Positions 10,592 to 20,373 of a stretch of DNA of 64,000 nt are shown here, piece after piece; position 1 is the first letter of the stretch, and the number at the start of each line of letters is the position of its first letter. The notes under the pieces are model-generated. The model was not told the origin of the DNA, made no database searches, and worked only from the letters and a program-made list of their open reading frames with translations. The stretch covers positions 366,001-430,000 of the forward strand of contig JACJYE010000005.1 in the NCBI GenBank assembly GCA_020636255.1, in the 5' to 3' direction. The position numbers and the translations under genes are program-made. The DNA comes from Lewinellaceae bacterium. Its GTDB lineage: Bacteria > Bacteroidota > Bacteroidia > Chitinophagales > Saprospiraceae.

Positions 10592-10666
10592 GAGCTTGTT
10601 TGGAGGCCGGATTTGATAGCGAAAAGTGTCCTTTTTTAGCTCAAAGGCTGGCCTCCAAACAAGCTC
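10592..10666. repeat. palindromic interspersed repeat, family A, copy 1
   Basis: Perfect 17-base inverted arms lie at 10592-10608 (GAGCTTGTTTGGAGGCC) and 10650-10666. They enclose a core containing TTTGATAGCGAAAAG. The same arms and core recur at 44554-44717, and a diverged inverted version at 25966-26020. The copy sits between two minus-strand genes. The hairpin has no T-tract, so it is not a simple terminator. Confidence 0.85.
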
Positions 10667-10690
10667 CTCTAAGGTAAAGTTAATAAAGAC

Positions 10691-10724
10691 TTTATAAAGA
10701 AAGGGCAGCCGTAAAGGGCTGCCC
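10691..10724 (-). terminator. terminator of the HYR-repeat cargo gene
   Basis: An 8-base-pair stem (10703-10710 with 10717-10724, loop of 6) is followed on the minus strand by TTTCTTTAT. It lies 65 bases beyond the stop codon of the minus-strand gene that ends at 10789. Confidence 0.7.
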
Positions 10725-10788
10725 TATACTCAAAGATCCTTCTTCTGTTTGTATTTACCCGCCTTCCTGTTGGCTTGCCACCGGAAGG

Positions 10789-13700
10789 TTATTCCAGCCT
10801 CACAAACTTCAGCACCTGCGGCGCCTGGCCATCCTCCGTTACTTCGAAGAAATAAATGCCCGGGGCCAGCTGTTGTACAGGCCATTCCATGCGCAACTCG
10901 CCAGCAGGCCATTGGCGGGATTGCAGCACCTGGCCAAGTTCGTTGTATAGCTGTACCTGTACCTCCGGCCTTCCGGCCGGAGCCCCCGTACCTCCAATCT
11001 TCTGATTGGAGTAGGAAATCAACCCTTCTCCAACCGGAGCCCCCGTACTTCCAATCTTCTGATTGGAGTAGGAAATTAGCTCTTCTCCAACCGAAAGGGC
11101 CTGTCCCGGCTGGCCGGGATTGGAGGTACGGGTTAGGGACACCACATCGCGCGCCGGGTTCGGATACAAACTGATGTTACGCCCTATACCGTCAGGCTTC
11201 ACTGCCGCAGGCGGCAACTGCACCAGCGAAATCCCGCCGCCACTTACACTCACATTGCTGAACACTGCGACTGCCGGTATGCCATTGATATTGGTGAAGG
11301 CCCCAAGGCCTGCTTCCAGGCAGCTACCCATCGGTATCATCTGCGCGCTGACGATCGAGAAATTCAAGCCGTTGGAAGAATAATACCCGATAAACCAGTC
11401 GCCCTGCCGTTTCAGCTTCAGCCAGTTTGGCGCTGGCCGGGGAAAGAAGTTGAGGGCCTTATTGGCGCCGCTCACGGAACGGGACTCCCAGCGCAACACG
11501 CTGCTCCTGTTGGAATACATCCCCACCATTTTACTGCCCGGTTCGCTGCTCTCCCGCGCCACCAGGCCAGCATAACCTTTAGGGGTAATGCTTTGCACCC
11601 GTACCGTCAGTTCAAAATCCCCGCACAGTTCCTGTCCGATCAGCCCCAGGTTATCGGAGCCCAGGGTGTTGTTATTGGCGTTGGCCGTTATGGTGAAGGC
11701 GGGCGGCGCCTGGCAGGGGCCGTACTGGTAGCTGTTGCCTGCCCCGGGGTCGCCAATATCCACACCAGCCCAGGGGACGGGCAGGCTATAACTTTTATCC
11801 ACATACACATCAGCCAGGCAGGAAGCAGCATTCCCGCTTGGGTCGGCAATGGATACCATTACCGGAATAGTGATTCCAAAGTCTTCGCAATACACCACCG
11901 CAGGGCTGATAAGGTTTACCGAGAAGCTGCAATTGTCGTAGGAATTGGCGAGATCCAGCACATCGCTTTCCTGAAGGGTGTATTGGCCGTTGGCATCGAG
12001 CTGCACGGTTACATCCTGGCACAGAGCCGTGGGTGCTTCGTTATCGGTTACCGTGACGGTGAAGGAGCAGGATGCCGTATTGCCGGCCGCATCCACTGTC
12101 GTGTAGGTTTCAATGGTGGCGCCTGGTGGGAAGGCCAAGCCGCTGCCCAGGCCGCCCGTCAAGGCCGTCGTAGCACCCGGGCAGTTGTCGGTGCCGGTAG
12201 GAGCCGTGTAATGCACAACAGCGTTACAGGCCCCTTGATCGGTGCTTGCCGAAATGTTGGCCGGGCACACAACGGTGGGAAGTTCGTTGTCCGCCACCGT
12301 TACTTCGAAAGTGCAGCTGGAGCTGCCCACCGCGTTGGTGGCCGTCGCTGTAACTGTAGTCGTTCCAACAGGGAATGTGCTGCCCGGCGCGTGCGAGTAG
12401 GTGATGGTGGATGCCGGAATACCTACCGTTTCAGTTGCCTCGAAGCTGGCCGGGGCATCACACTGGCCCGGCGTGTTGTTGACGGTAATAGTTGCCGGGC
12501 AGGCGATCTCGGGGGCAATGCCGGCTACCGTTACAGTGAAGGAACAGGCTGAGCTGTTGCCGGCATCGTCGGTGGCCACAAAGGTATTGACGGTGGCGCC
12601 GATGGGGAAGGCCGCCCCGCTGGGCAGGCCTGCCGTTTGTACGGTTGCCGCCCCGCAATTGTCGGTACCCGCCGGCGCTGTATAGTTGACGACAGCTCCA
12701 GCTGCACTGCTAGCTACCACATCGATATCGCCCGGGCAGGAAATGGCCGGCGCTTCATCGTCGGTAATGGTAATGGTGAACGAGCAAACCGAGGAGTTGC
12801 CCGATACATCCACCGCTACATAGGTTTGGGTGGTGGAACCTACGGGAAAGAAGCCTGGGTTGCTGATGCCTTCCGTCAGGGTAACGGTGGGGTTGCCACA
12901 GTTATCGGAGACGGATAGGGCGGTGTATTCCACGAAAGCGCCGCACTGGCCGTCCAGGCTGGTAAAGGTTTGATCTCCAGGGCAATCGATGAAGGTGGGG
13001 GCAACTGCGTCCACTATGGTAATCGTACCTGTACAGGAACTGGAGTTGCCCGCTGCATCGGTGGCGGTGAAGGTGGATACGACAGAGCCGACCGCCGCGC
13101 AGGTAACCGTCGTCATTTGTGCCTGTACGCTCACAATGCCGCAGTTATCGGTGCTGCCGTCGTTGATGATGTCATCAGCGTAGGTTGCCGTTCCGGAAGC
13201 GTCCAGTTCAACCGTGACATCCTTGCAATTGGCGGTTGGAGCAATGTCGTCCCGTACGCTAACCTGGCTAAAACAGGTGCTGGTATTGCCGGAAGGGCCG
13301 GTAACGACCAGGATGTAGTAGGAAGTGGTGTTCACCTCGCTGCAATCAAAACCGAGCTGGGTGGAGCCGTCTTCGAAGGCGAAGCTGAGCGCTCCGCCGC
13401 AAGGGCTGGAAGATCCGTCGTCGAGGCTTGCCGCCGAAACGCTGGCATGGCCGTTTTCATCCAGGGAGGCCACGACGAGATTCTTACAAATTGCCGTCGG
13501 CGTTTCCACAACGGTTACGGTTGCCGTACAAGTAGCGGTATTGTGCCCGTCCGTTGCCGTCAGCGTAACCGTGTTGTCTCCCAGGTGGCTGCAATCGAAC
13601 AATTTTTGACTTAGGTTGATGCCTACTTCTTGGCAATTGTCGCTTGTATTGCCACCAACCAGGACTGGCGAGACGTAGGCCGTTCCGGTATTGTCGAGTG

Positions 13701-16700
13701 CGACGGTGATGTCCTCACAGGCCGCAACCGGCGGAATATTATCTTCTACGGTTACAATTGCTTCACAGGTACTGGTGCGGCCTTCCGCGTCGAGCGCTGT
13801 AAGGGTTACAGTCCGAGGGCCGAGGGGGAAACAATCGAAGAAATACCTGTCGAGGCTCATACCAACCAGGGGCGCACAGGTTCCGTAGCTGCCGTCGTTG
13901 ATCTGTGCGATGGTGATACTGGCCTGGCCATTAGCGTCCACTTGTGCGGTTATATCCCGGCACAGGGCCACCGGCCCGCCCAGCACGGTTACCTGAGACC
14001 AGCAGGACGATTGGTTATTGTCCACGTCGTAGGCATCTGCCCGGATGACTTCTACCGTCAATGTTTGTCCAGCGTTGGCGCAGGTCAGGAGGTTGGGGAC
14101 GACGATGCCGCCGCCCAGCCCGCAATTGTCGTAAGCAGTGGCTTCAACGTCCTCGTTGTACAGTAGATATTGCCCGTTGGAGCCGAGTTGTACGGTAATG
14201 TCCTTACAGGTAATGACTGGTGGGGTGACATCGTCTATCGTTACATTCGCCGTGCAGGAGGACGTATTGCTATAAATATCTGTCACGTAGAGCGTGACGG
14301 TATTCGTACCAAGATGGCTGCAATCAAATTCCATCTGCCCGAGCGACAAGCTGACGCTGCTACAGGCATCGAAGGAATTATTGTTAATATCATCCGGGCT
14401 GAGGGTTGCGTAGCCGTTTTCATCCAATTCGATGGTTGCGTCTTTACATTGGGCAATTGGCGGGGCCTCATCGACGATGGTTACGATCGCCTCACAGGTA
14501 CTTGGCAGGTTTTGGCCGTCGAATACCGTGAGCGTAACGGTATTGGCGCCAAGATCGCCGCAATCAAATGAGAGCGGGCTGGCAGAGAGCGTCAGGTTGC
14601 AATTGTCGCTGCTGCCGTTGTCGATCTGCTGAGGCGTGATCTGGGCGGCGCCATTGGCGTCGAGCGAAACGGTGATGTTCTGGCAAAGGGCAGTGGGCCC
14701 CTCGCCGTCAGTCACCACTATGCCAATGTAGCACTCGTTGGTATTTCCGGCCGCATCGGTAACGGTGTAGACCTCATCATTCAGGCCCTTGGGGAAGGCG
14801 GCGCCGCTGCCCAGTCCGGAAGTGAACTCGATCACTGCGCCGGGGCAGTTATCTGAAGCTGTTGGTATAGTGTAATTTACAACTGCCGTACATTGGCCGG
14901 GATCGGTGGATACGAAGATATCTTCTCCTGTACATTGAGGCAGGGTGTTGTCGGCTACCACGATGTTAGTCGAGCAGTTGTCGGAATTGCCGGCGCCGTC
15001 GGTTACCGTGAGCACCAGGGTGTAAGTGCCAGGGCCTACCGCTGTACCAGGGGCAGGAATCTGGCTGATCACCACCTGATTATCATCGCAGTTGTCATCA
15101 AACATGACGAGGGGCGTCAGGTCCGGAATCGTGGCCTCACAATTACTGCCCACGCTGAGATTGGGCTGGGAGGGACAAAATGTGATGGCCGGCGCTTCTG
15201 TATCCGACACGGTGACGGTAAAGGAACACGAAGCCGTGTTGCCGGCAGCATCGAATACGGCCACCGCATAGTAGGACGTGGTATTCACATCGTCACAGTC
15301 GAAGTTGATCTGAGTGGAACCGTCCGGGAAGGCGAAGTTGAGCGTTTCCGAGCAGTTGTCGGTAGAGCCGTTATCCAGGCCGCTTGCCAGCAGGGAAGCG
15401 GTGCCCGACTCGTCCAGCTGGATCGTTATCAATTCCGAAACACAATTCGCCGTCGGCGGGGTATTATCCACCCCTTCGGCTACCACTATATTCATTTGAG
15501 TAGCTTGACAGCCATTGATCGCACCATCAGAGGCCGTCACCGTATAGGAACCGTCCGGTAGGCCAGTAAATATGCCATTGTCATTGGATAATGCGATGGG
15601 CCCTGAGAGCTGGTAGGAAAGAGTGGAGCCTGAATTTGTGCTTGCCGTAATCACGATACTACCGTCATTCGCATTGGGGCAGGCTTCAGGTGCCGTTTCA
15701 ACCTGGGAAATGGTAACCTGGCAATTCGTGATGTGTACAGACGCCTGGCTACTGGCGCTGTAAGCCCGGATATCCGCTCCGCTGCCGGGTTGGGATTGGC
15801 TGGCGACATTAGCTGTATTCGTATAGCTAGCCCCTCCCGTCGCAGTGTTGCGGATCACAGCTACTGCCGTAACCGTCACTGAGCTGCCTGCCGGGATGGA
15901 AGTAATATCCACATTGACTGCGTCATTGGCCAGGTCGGAGTTGTCCGTACCGGCAGTCAGAGAGACGCTCGTCAGGTCGAAAACCGCATCGAAGTTATCC
16001 GTCAGGTTAACATCGTAAGCAGGTGCGTTGCCATTATTGGCAATCGTCATGGAGAAAGTAACCTCGTCGCCGGGCCGGGCATTGGACAGGTTGCCGCCGG
16101 CGATGGTTCCGTAGCCATTGGTAGCCGTTACCGCTTTGGCCAGCGTAAGGGCCGGCTCGACGATCTCCACGTCTGCAACTTCGTTATTCGTAAATTGGGT
16201 ATTAGCTGAATTTCGCCACTGGTATTGCAGGCGGTTGCCGGTTACGTTTCCGGCATTATTGGATTTGCCGGGCACGGCATCGGCAGGGCCGCCGCTTTCA
16301 TCTTCATCGTCCATGCGGGCAATGATGCGGATGACGTAGCGGTCGTTGTCATCCACTACATTATCCGGGGTGTTCAACACATCTCTGCCGCCGCCAACCC
16401 ACAGCTGGCTGCGCGTCCCGTCACCGTCGGCAGGGCCGGAATCTTCGATCAGGAACATTGTTCCTACCGGTTCTACGCCACCTCCGCTGAGGTTCGGCCC
16501 CACGTGAATGACTTCCGCACTGAGCATATCCACCACCCGGTTCTGACGGCCTCCGGTTTGGCCATTCGGAGATGCCAGGTCGATCATCGTGAAATCAGCC
16601 GTTGTACCCTCGGGGAAAGTCACTGTGATGATGTAGCTGAACGTCTCGCCGATGGCTGCATCTACGTCGCCGGTGTAATACCCGGTATTGGTACCGGGGT

Positions 16701-17829
16701 CGGAAGAAGAATCGGTATAGGCTCCGTTAAAAAAGCCGGCGATGGGCGTTTGGCTGGGATGCTCCACCTGTTTTGCGACTGCCGGTACAGGTACCGAAAA
16801 CGAAGGAGAAGTAGCCGTCGATACATAATCATTGAGCGCGCCGCCGATACCGTCGGCGCCGGTGCGCTCATTGGCATTAACACCAGGAAGTGAAGAATAA
16901 GTTATATTGACGGTATTGTCCCAGGAATCCGAGGGCCTTACCGTGTTCTTTACCCTAACGCGGAGGGTAGCGCTTACAGCTCCTCCCGCCGCAATTGCTG
17001 TCCATTGATAATTCCACTCACCACTCGATGAATTGTAGATAAAGCCAAAACCGTTTAGCCCGGTCGTTATTAGCGTACCATATTGATCAATAAAGTCTTT
17101 AGGTATGAAATCCGTCAGTTTAACATCATAGGCAGGCGCATTGCCTGTGTTGTTGATCCTTACGGTGTATACATATTCGTCGCCGGCGTCTCCTCCGGTA
17201 ATAAAGGGCCCATTATAGCCTGCTCTTTGTTCTTTGGAAACCTGAAGAACCGGTTCTGTTACCTGTACCGTCCTCGATTCGGAGGTGCTGATCAGGCTGG
17301 CGCCGAAGTATAGCATTGCGCTGTTGGGCAGCATCGCGCCGCTCTGGTTGCCGGTTGTGTTCGCCACACGTGCCTGGTATTGTATCTCCAGCGTTTCCAC
17401 ATCAGCGTCGTTGTCAGAATTGGTCAGGTTACCGAGTTCGAAAGATAGTGCCGGCACGGTATTCACGGTGGTACTGTAGGACAGGGTGGAGTTGGCCGTT
17501 GGCGTAAAGGCCGCGGAGCCGTCGACGTATTGCATGCCTGCGGGGAGATTATCAACAATAGAAACATTGTTTTGGGTACCCTCAGGCACTTCCAGTACGA
17601 GGCGGTAGGTTACGACTTCGCCGATCAGCACAAGCCGTTCGTTGCCGGCGCTGCCGTCGCCGGTTTCCGGGGAACCGGCTTCGTTGGTGGCGGCGATCTG
17701 TTTGGTGAGGGCCTGGCTGGCGGCACTGTTTGGTAAAATGGCCATCGCCGTGCATATACAGGCAACGCCAAAAAGGGTTTTGAAGCTCAGTAAGGCCAAA
17801 AGGCCGGTCAAGGTGTTAATGCGTTTCAT
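10789..17829 (-). CDS. giant secreted T9SS cargo protein with DUF11, SprB-like and about 15 HYR-like repeats
   Basis: The start is placed at ATG 17829 (MKRINTLTGLLALLSF), which gives a signal peptide and 2346 residues. The frame stays open upstream to 18045, but that part has no signal and overlaps the neighbouring methyltransferase gene. Order: two DUF11-type repeats with 'GNAPAYDVKLTDF' and 'GNAPAYDVNLTDN'; an SprB-like repeat (GIFTGLPDGSYTVTASDG); about 15 HYR-like domains of about 80 residues with motifs such as 'DNC', 'TATDAAGN' and 'PPVAACEDITV'; a LamG/DUF1349-like sandwich (GYAGLVARES); and a C-terminal T9SS sorting domain starting at ISLYPNPARDVV. The sorting domain is split by about 50 residues encoded by a repeat (see 10977-11090). 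Probably a surface adhesin or filament protein, by inference from architecture. Confidence 0.85.
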   Translation of the reverse strand: MKRINTLTGLLALLSFKTLFGVACICTAMAILPNSAASQALTKQIAATNEAGSPETGDGSAGNERLVLIGEVVTYRLVLEVPEGTQNNVSIVDNLPAGMQYVDGSAAFTPTANSTLSYSTTVNTVPALSFELGNLTNSDNDADVETLEIQYQARVANTTGNQSGAMLPNSAMLYFGASLISTSESRTVQVTEPVLQVSKEQRAGYNGPFITGGDAGDEYVYTVRINNTGNAPAYDVKLTDFIPKDFIDQYGTLITTGLNGFGFIYNSSSGEWNYQWTAIAAGGAVSATLRVRVKNTVRPSDSWDNTVNITYSSLPGVNANERTGADGIGGALNDYVSTATSPSFSVPVPAVAKQVEHPSQTPIAGFFNGAYTDSSSDPGTNTGYYTGDVDAAIGETFSYIITVTFPEGTTADFTMIDLASPNGQTGGRQNRVVDMLSAEVIHVGPNLSGGGVEPVGTMFLIEDSGPADGDGTRSQLWVGGGRDVLNTPDNVVDDNDRYVIRIIARMDDEDESGGPADAVPGKSNNAGNVTGNRLQYQWRNSANTQFTNNEVADVEIVEPALTLAKAVTATNGYGTIAGGNLSNARPGDEVTFSMTIANNGNAPAYDVNLTDNFDAVFDLTSVSLTAGTDNSDLANDAVNVDITSIPAGSSVTVTAVAVIRNTATGGASYTNTANVASQSQPGSGADIRAYSASSQASVHITNCQVTISQVETAPEACPNANDGSIVITASTNSGSTLSYQLSGPIALSNDNGIFTGLPDGSYTVTASDGAINGCQATQMNIVVAEGVDNTPPTANCVSELITIQLDESGTASLLASGLDNGSTDNCSETLNFAFPDGSTQINFDCDDVNTTSYYAVAVFDAAGNTASCSFTVTVSDTEAPAITFCPSQPNLSVGSNCEATIPDLTPLVMFDDNCDDNQVVISQIPAPGTAVGPGTYTLVLTVTDGAGNSDNCSTNIVVADNTLPQCTGEDIFVSTDPGQCTAVVNYTIPTASDNCPGAVIEFTSGLGSGAAFPKGLNDEVYTVTDAAGNTNECYIGIVVTDGEGPTALCQNITVSLDANGAAQITPQQIDNGSSDNCNLTLSASPLSFDCGDLGANTVTLTVFDGQNLPSTCEAIVTIVDEAPPIAQCKDATIELDENGYATLSPDDINNNSFDACSSVSLSLGQMEFDCSHLGTNTVTLYVTDIYSNTSSCTANVTIDDVTPPVITCKDITVQLGSNGQYLLYNEDVEATAYDNCGLGGGIVVPNLLTCANAGQTLTVEVIRADAYDVDNNQSSCWSQVTVLGGPVALCRDITAQVDANGQASITIAQINDGSYGTCAPLVGMSLDRYFFDCFPLGPRTVTLTALDAEGRTSTCEAIVTVEDNIPPVAACEDITVALDNTGTAYVSPVLVGGNTSDNCQEVGINLSQKLFDCSHLGDNTVTLTATDGHNTATCTATVTVVETPTAICKNLVVASLDENGHASVSAASLDDGSSSPCGGALSFAFEDGSTQLGFDCSEVNTTSYYILVVTGPSGNTSTCFSQVSVRDDIAPTANCKDVTVELDASGTATYADDIINDGSTDNCGIVSVQAQMTTVTCAAVGSVVSTFTATDAAGNSSSCTGTITIVDAVAPTFIDCPGDQTFTSLDGQCGAFVEYTALSVSDNCGNPTVTLTEGISNPGFFPVGSTTQTYVAVDVSGNSSVCSFTITITDDEAPAISCPGDIDVVASSAAGAVVNYTAPAGTDNCGAATVQTAGLPSGAAFPIGATVNTFVATDDAGNSSACSFTVTVAGIAPEIACPATITVNNTPGQCDAPASFEATETVGIPASTITYSHAPGSTFPVGTTTVTATATNAVGSSSCTFEVTVADNELPTVVCPANISASTDQGACNAVVHYTAPTGTDNCPGATTALTGGLGSGLAFPPGATIETYTTVDAAGNTASCSFTVTVTDNEAPTALCQDVTVQLDANGQYTLQESDVLDLANSYDNCSFSVNLISPAVVYCEDFGITIPVMVSIADPSGNAASCLADVYVDKSYSLPVPWAGVDIGDPGAGNSYQYGPCQAPPAFTITANANNNTLGSDNLGLIGQELCGDFELTVRVQSITPKGYAGLVARESSEPGSKMVGMYSNRSSVLRWESRSVSGANKALNFFPRPAPNWLKLKRQGDWFIGYYSSNGLNFSIVSAQMIPMGSCLEAGLGAFTNINGIPAVAVFSNVSVSGGGISLVQLPPAAVKPDGIGRNISLYPNPARDVVSLTRTSNPGQPGQALSVGEELISYSNQKIGSTGAPVGEGLISYSNQKIGGTGAPAGRPEVQVQLYNELGQVLQSRQWPAGELRMEWPVQQLAPGIYFFEVTEDGQAPQVLKFVRLE
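10977..11090. repeat. two 57-bp tandem repeats with internal hairpins inside the T9SS sorting domain
   Basis: Two adjacent 57-base units (10977-11033 and 11034-11090) differ at few positions. Each carries the hairpin CTCCAATC-TTCT-GATTGGAG or a one-base variant. A further inverted piece of the same sequence (GGATTGGAGGTACGG) lies at 11117-11131. Each unit is exactly 19 codons, so the host frame is kept and the protein gains the repeated segment LISYSNQKIGSTGAP and its variant. The insertion separates the first strand of the sorting domain (ARDVVSLTRT) from the next (VQVQLYNELGQ). Confidence 0.85.
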
Positions 17830-17891
17830 GGTTGTTCCGCTTGCGGTTAAAAAAATGTTTGAATAGGGGGCAAAAAATGATCTGTTAATTG

Positions 17892-18740
17892 CTAAGTCCG
17901 GTTGTTTCTCGCTGAAAGCTGCAACACCCCCGGCCGGCTGGCCAAGGTATCTTCCAGTAGTTCGAAAGCTTGCAGTTCCTGTAGCAGGGCGTTGATTTCG
18001 TTCCGGTTTGAATCTCCGTGGCGCAGGATCTCCTCCCGATAGCATTCCAGGGAAAGAGAGGCGATGCGATTGCAGGCCGGGGTGATAAAGGCCGGGGCTG
18101 CGTAAGTAGTTACAATGTCCGTAAAGCCGGCTTGTCCCAGCAGGCCGGGCAATTCTTCTACTTCGTAGGGCTGAGCGGCTTCCAGTCTGCCAATAAGCTC
18201 CATTGCACGGGCAAAGGCGTGGTTGTAGGGGTATGCCCGGAAGCCGGAAGGCTTTATGGCCTCCACGAACAGCACCCCTCCGGCAGATAAGCCCCGGCAG
18301 AGGCCTTCTAGCCAGGTTTCCGGGGCCGGCAGCGCGGTGGCCTGTATGCGGGTGTAAATGAAATCATAGGGCCGGGCGGGGCTCCAGTCAGCCAGGCTGG
18401 CCTGAGCAAAGTGGACGTGCTCCAGGCCCCGTCGGGCCTTTCTTTGCAAAGCAGCTTCGATCATAACTGCATCCTCATCTATGCCATGCAGCGCATTGTC
18501 TTCGCTGAGCAGGGAAGCGGCCAGGAAAGTATCCTCACCGTTGCCACAGCCCAGGTGCAGGCCTTGCGCACCTTCCATAGAGGCCAGATGCTTTCCCAGC
18601 CACAGCCGGGTTGCCGGCCCGAAGATGGCCGCTAAGAGGGAAACCTGGGCCCGCCTGGCGGCGGCGCCCAGGGTGGATGATTCTCCTCTGTTTTTGTTGC
18701 CTTTAAGGCTTGGCAGATCGGCATTGTGCGTATTCATCAT
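17892..18740 (-). CDS. SAM-dependent class I methyltransferase
   Basis: About 282 residues from ATG 18740; ATG 18737 is equally possible. An in-frame TTG at 18776 overlaps the preceding gene and is less likely. The glycine-rich SAM motif LHLGCGNGEDTFLAA and the following acidic residue in HGIDEDAVMIEAAL mark a Rossmann-fold methyltransferase. The post-motif region (DFIYTRIQATALPAPETWLEGLCRGL, shown here only as the segment DFIYTRIQATALP) fits the family. The substrate cannot be told from sequence. It follows the GNAT-containing gene by 28 bases on the same strand and is probably cotranscribed with it. Confidence 0.75.
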   Translation of the reverse strand: MMNTHNADLPSLKGNKNRGESSTLGAAARRAQVSLLAAIFGPATRLWLGKHLASMEGAQGLHLGCGNGEDTFLAASLLSEDNALHGIDEDAVMIEAALQRKARRGLEHVHFAQASLADWSPARPYDFIYTRIQATALPAPETWLEGLCRGLSAGGVLFVEAIKPSGFRAYPYNHAFARAMELIGRLEAAQPYEVEELPGLLGQAGFTDIVTTYAAPAFITPACNRIASLSLECYREEILRHGDSNRNEINALLQELQAFELLEDTLASRPGVLQLSARNNRT

Positions 18741-18768
18741 CAGTTTCTTTTGTGCATGCCTGCTAGCA

Positions 18769-20373
18769 TTAGGCAAGCTTTTTTAGTGTGGCTTCTGCCT
18801 GGGCCATAGTGGCGATCACCGCCTGGTTGAAGTGGTCGGTCGATTGCACATAGATGCAGCTGGGGTAGGGGCGTGCTCCGATCTTTTTCTTTTCCAGTTC
18901 GGCCGTAAAAGCGAGGTCGAGTTGGGTGCACCCCAATTCCCAGGCGCGCCATACCGAGCGGTAGAGGATCTGCTTGTAGGTGTTGTGCGAATGAACGTAA
19001 TCGTAATCCAGGCCAACGATCAGAGCATGGTAATGCGCTCCTCTCTTGTGGTTGAAGAGCACGGCCACAGGCCTGCGATCTTCTTTGTCCTCCTTGAGAT
19101 AAAGGCGTATGATGTCGTAATCGGGGTGTGCACAGATATTTTCAAAAAAACTGTAAGGCAGTTTATGGACATTCATCTCATAGGCCTGCTCAAACACATT
19201 ACTATACAGCTCATAACACTCCTTTACTTCCTGCACAGTGGCCGGTTTTTCGGTCACCACTCTGAATTGTTCGGTGAAGGGCAGGATCTCCTTGCGCACG
19301 TTGTAGCGATACTTGCCTCCCAATCGCTGGAGGTATTCATCCTGGCCTTTCCAGCTCATGTCGGTGATGAGGCATTCATTGGGAATGTCGGATTCGATGA
19401 GCCCTTGTTCAAGCAGGAAGTCTTTCATTTCCGTGTCGGCGCCTTTGCGAAATTCGCGCAGGATCAACTGCGTGGCTCCCACTTCTTCTACGGTATGCTG
19501 CATCTGGTGGATCAGCATGCTCAGGGCCTTTTTCCATTCAGAATGGGCGCGGTCGAGGTACAAATGCCTCCCTTTGGTGATCGGGCAACCCAGGATCACG
19601 CTTTTGGACGTGAGATAATAGGGGTCCGTTTTTCGCATTTCCTCTACCTGGCGCGAGATGGAGGCAGAAGCGAACATATCATCTTTCAGGAGTACGGAGG
19701 AGAAGAAGGTATTCAGAACCGTATTCCCTTCCTTGTCTTTGACTTTGTAGTAGTAAAAATCCCAATTGTTCTCCGGAGCTTCTCCTTCCGAAAAAGTGTA
19801 CTGCAGCATTTGGAGGGTGGCGTGCGTAAAATTGCCCCGCCCGGCCATGCGTTCGTCCCATTCCCGGGCATCGATCTGATGGATGTCGTGGAAAAGTTCA
19901 GCTACCAGGTTTTCTTTTCTGGGAACCAGCTGTACGCTGGAAGAAATGTGGTTCCTGACCTGAAATTCGGGGATCGAAAACACCTGTGCCACCTTTTCAG
20001 GGCTGCTGCCTTCATCGGCCAGAACGCGCGGGTAGTGGTAAGCCAGGGCGTCCAACATTTGGGCGACATCCTCTTTTTCAAGGTTGCCGTTTACCATGAA
20101 CCGAACCCCGCCCCGTTTCATGGGGGTGGCAGGGAAAGAGGCCGTATTTAGGTAAAAACCATCTTCATGCATCCGGGCAATGATCTCCGTGGTGAGCTTT
20201 GGCAGGCCGGATGGGATAAAGAACAAGGGGCTTTGCGTTCCTTCGAATTGAGGAAGCCCGAGCTCCTCTATCCGCCGGTTGGTAAAGTCGATCAGCCCGG
20301 CCACCTTTTGCTGAATGGGGAGGATCGCTTCCGAGCAATGCAGGCGGGTAGAAGCGCAGGCTGCTCCCAGCAT
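18769..20373 (-). CDS. intact 3' part of the broken gene: end of PLP domain plus BioF2-like GNAT domain
   Basis: This is the uninterrupted 534-codon frame of the pseudogene above, beginning at an internal ATG at 20373. Residues 1-110 are the C-terminal small domain of the alpha-oxoamine synthase (FYLNTASFPATPMKRGGVRF). Residues of about 150-534 are a complete acyltransferase of the GNAT/BioF2-like type ('YRYNVRKEILPF', 'VAVLFNHKRGAHYHALIVG', 'LDLAFTAELEKKKIG'). If translated from the internal start it could still make a working acyltransferase. The substrate is unknown. The next gene downstream (a methyltransferase) begins 28 bases later. Confidence 0.6.
   Translation of the reverse strand: MLGAACASTRLHCSEAILPIQQKVAGLIDFTNRRIEELGLPQFEGTQSPLFFIPSGLPKLTTEIIARMHEDGFYLNTASFPATPMKRGGVRFMVNGNLEKEDVAQMLDALAYHYPRVLADEGSSPEKVAQVFSIPEFQVRNHISSSVQLVPRKENLVAELFHDIHQIDAREWDERMAGRGNFTHATLQMLQYTFSEGEAPENNWDFYYYKVKDKEGNTVLNTFFSSVLLKDDMFASASISRQVEEMRKTDPYYLTSKSVILGCPITKGRHLYLDRAHSEWKKALSMLIHQMQHTVEEVGATQLILREFRKGADTEMKDFLLEQGLIESDIPNECLITDMSWKGQDEYLQRLGGKYRYNVRKEILPFTEQFRVVTEKPATVQEVKECYELYSNVFEQAYEMNVHKLPYSFFENICAHPDYDIIRLYLKEDKEDRRPVAVLFNHKRGAHYHALIVGLDYDYVHSHNTYKQILYRSVWRAWELGCTQLDLAFTAELEKKKIGARPYPSCIYVQSTDHFNQAVIATMAQAEATLKKLA

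Noticed and set aside
10977..11090. Assembly duplication in the sorting domain
   Set aside because: The two units differ at several positions and contain a hairpin that also appears inverted nearby, so a biological repeat is more likely, although it was not tested.
11593..12552. Plus-strand open frames across the HYR-repeat gene (also 12970-13614, 14893-15561, 16225-16893)
   Set aside because: They repeat with the period of the HYR domains on the other strand and have no recognisable protein.
19679..19861. Small frames inside the GNAT region
   Set aside because: They lie in other frames of a clearly coding stretch and have no motifs.
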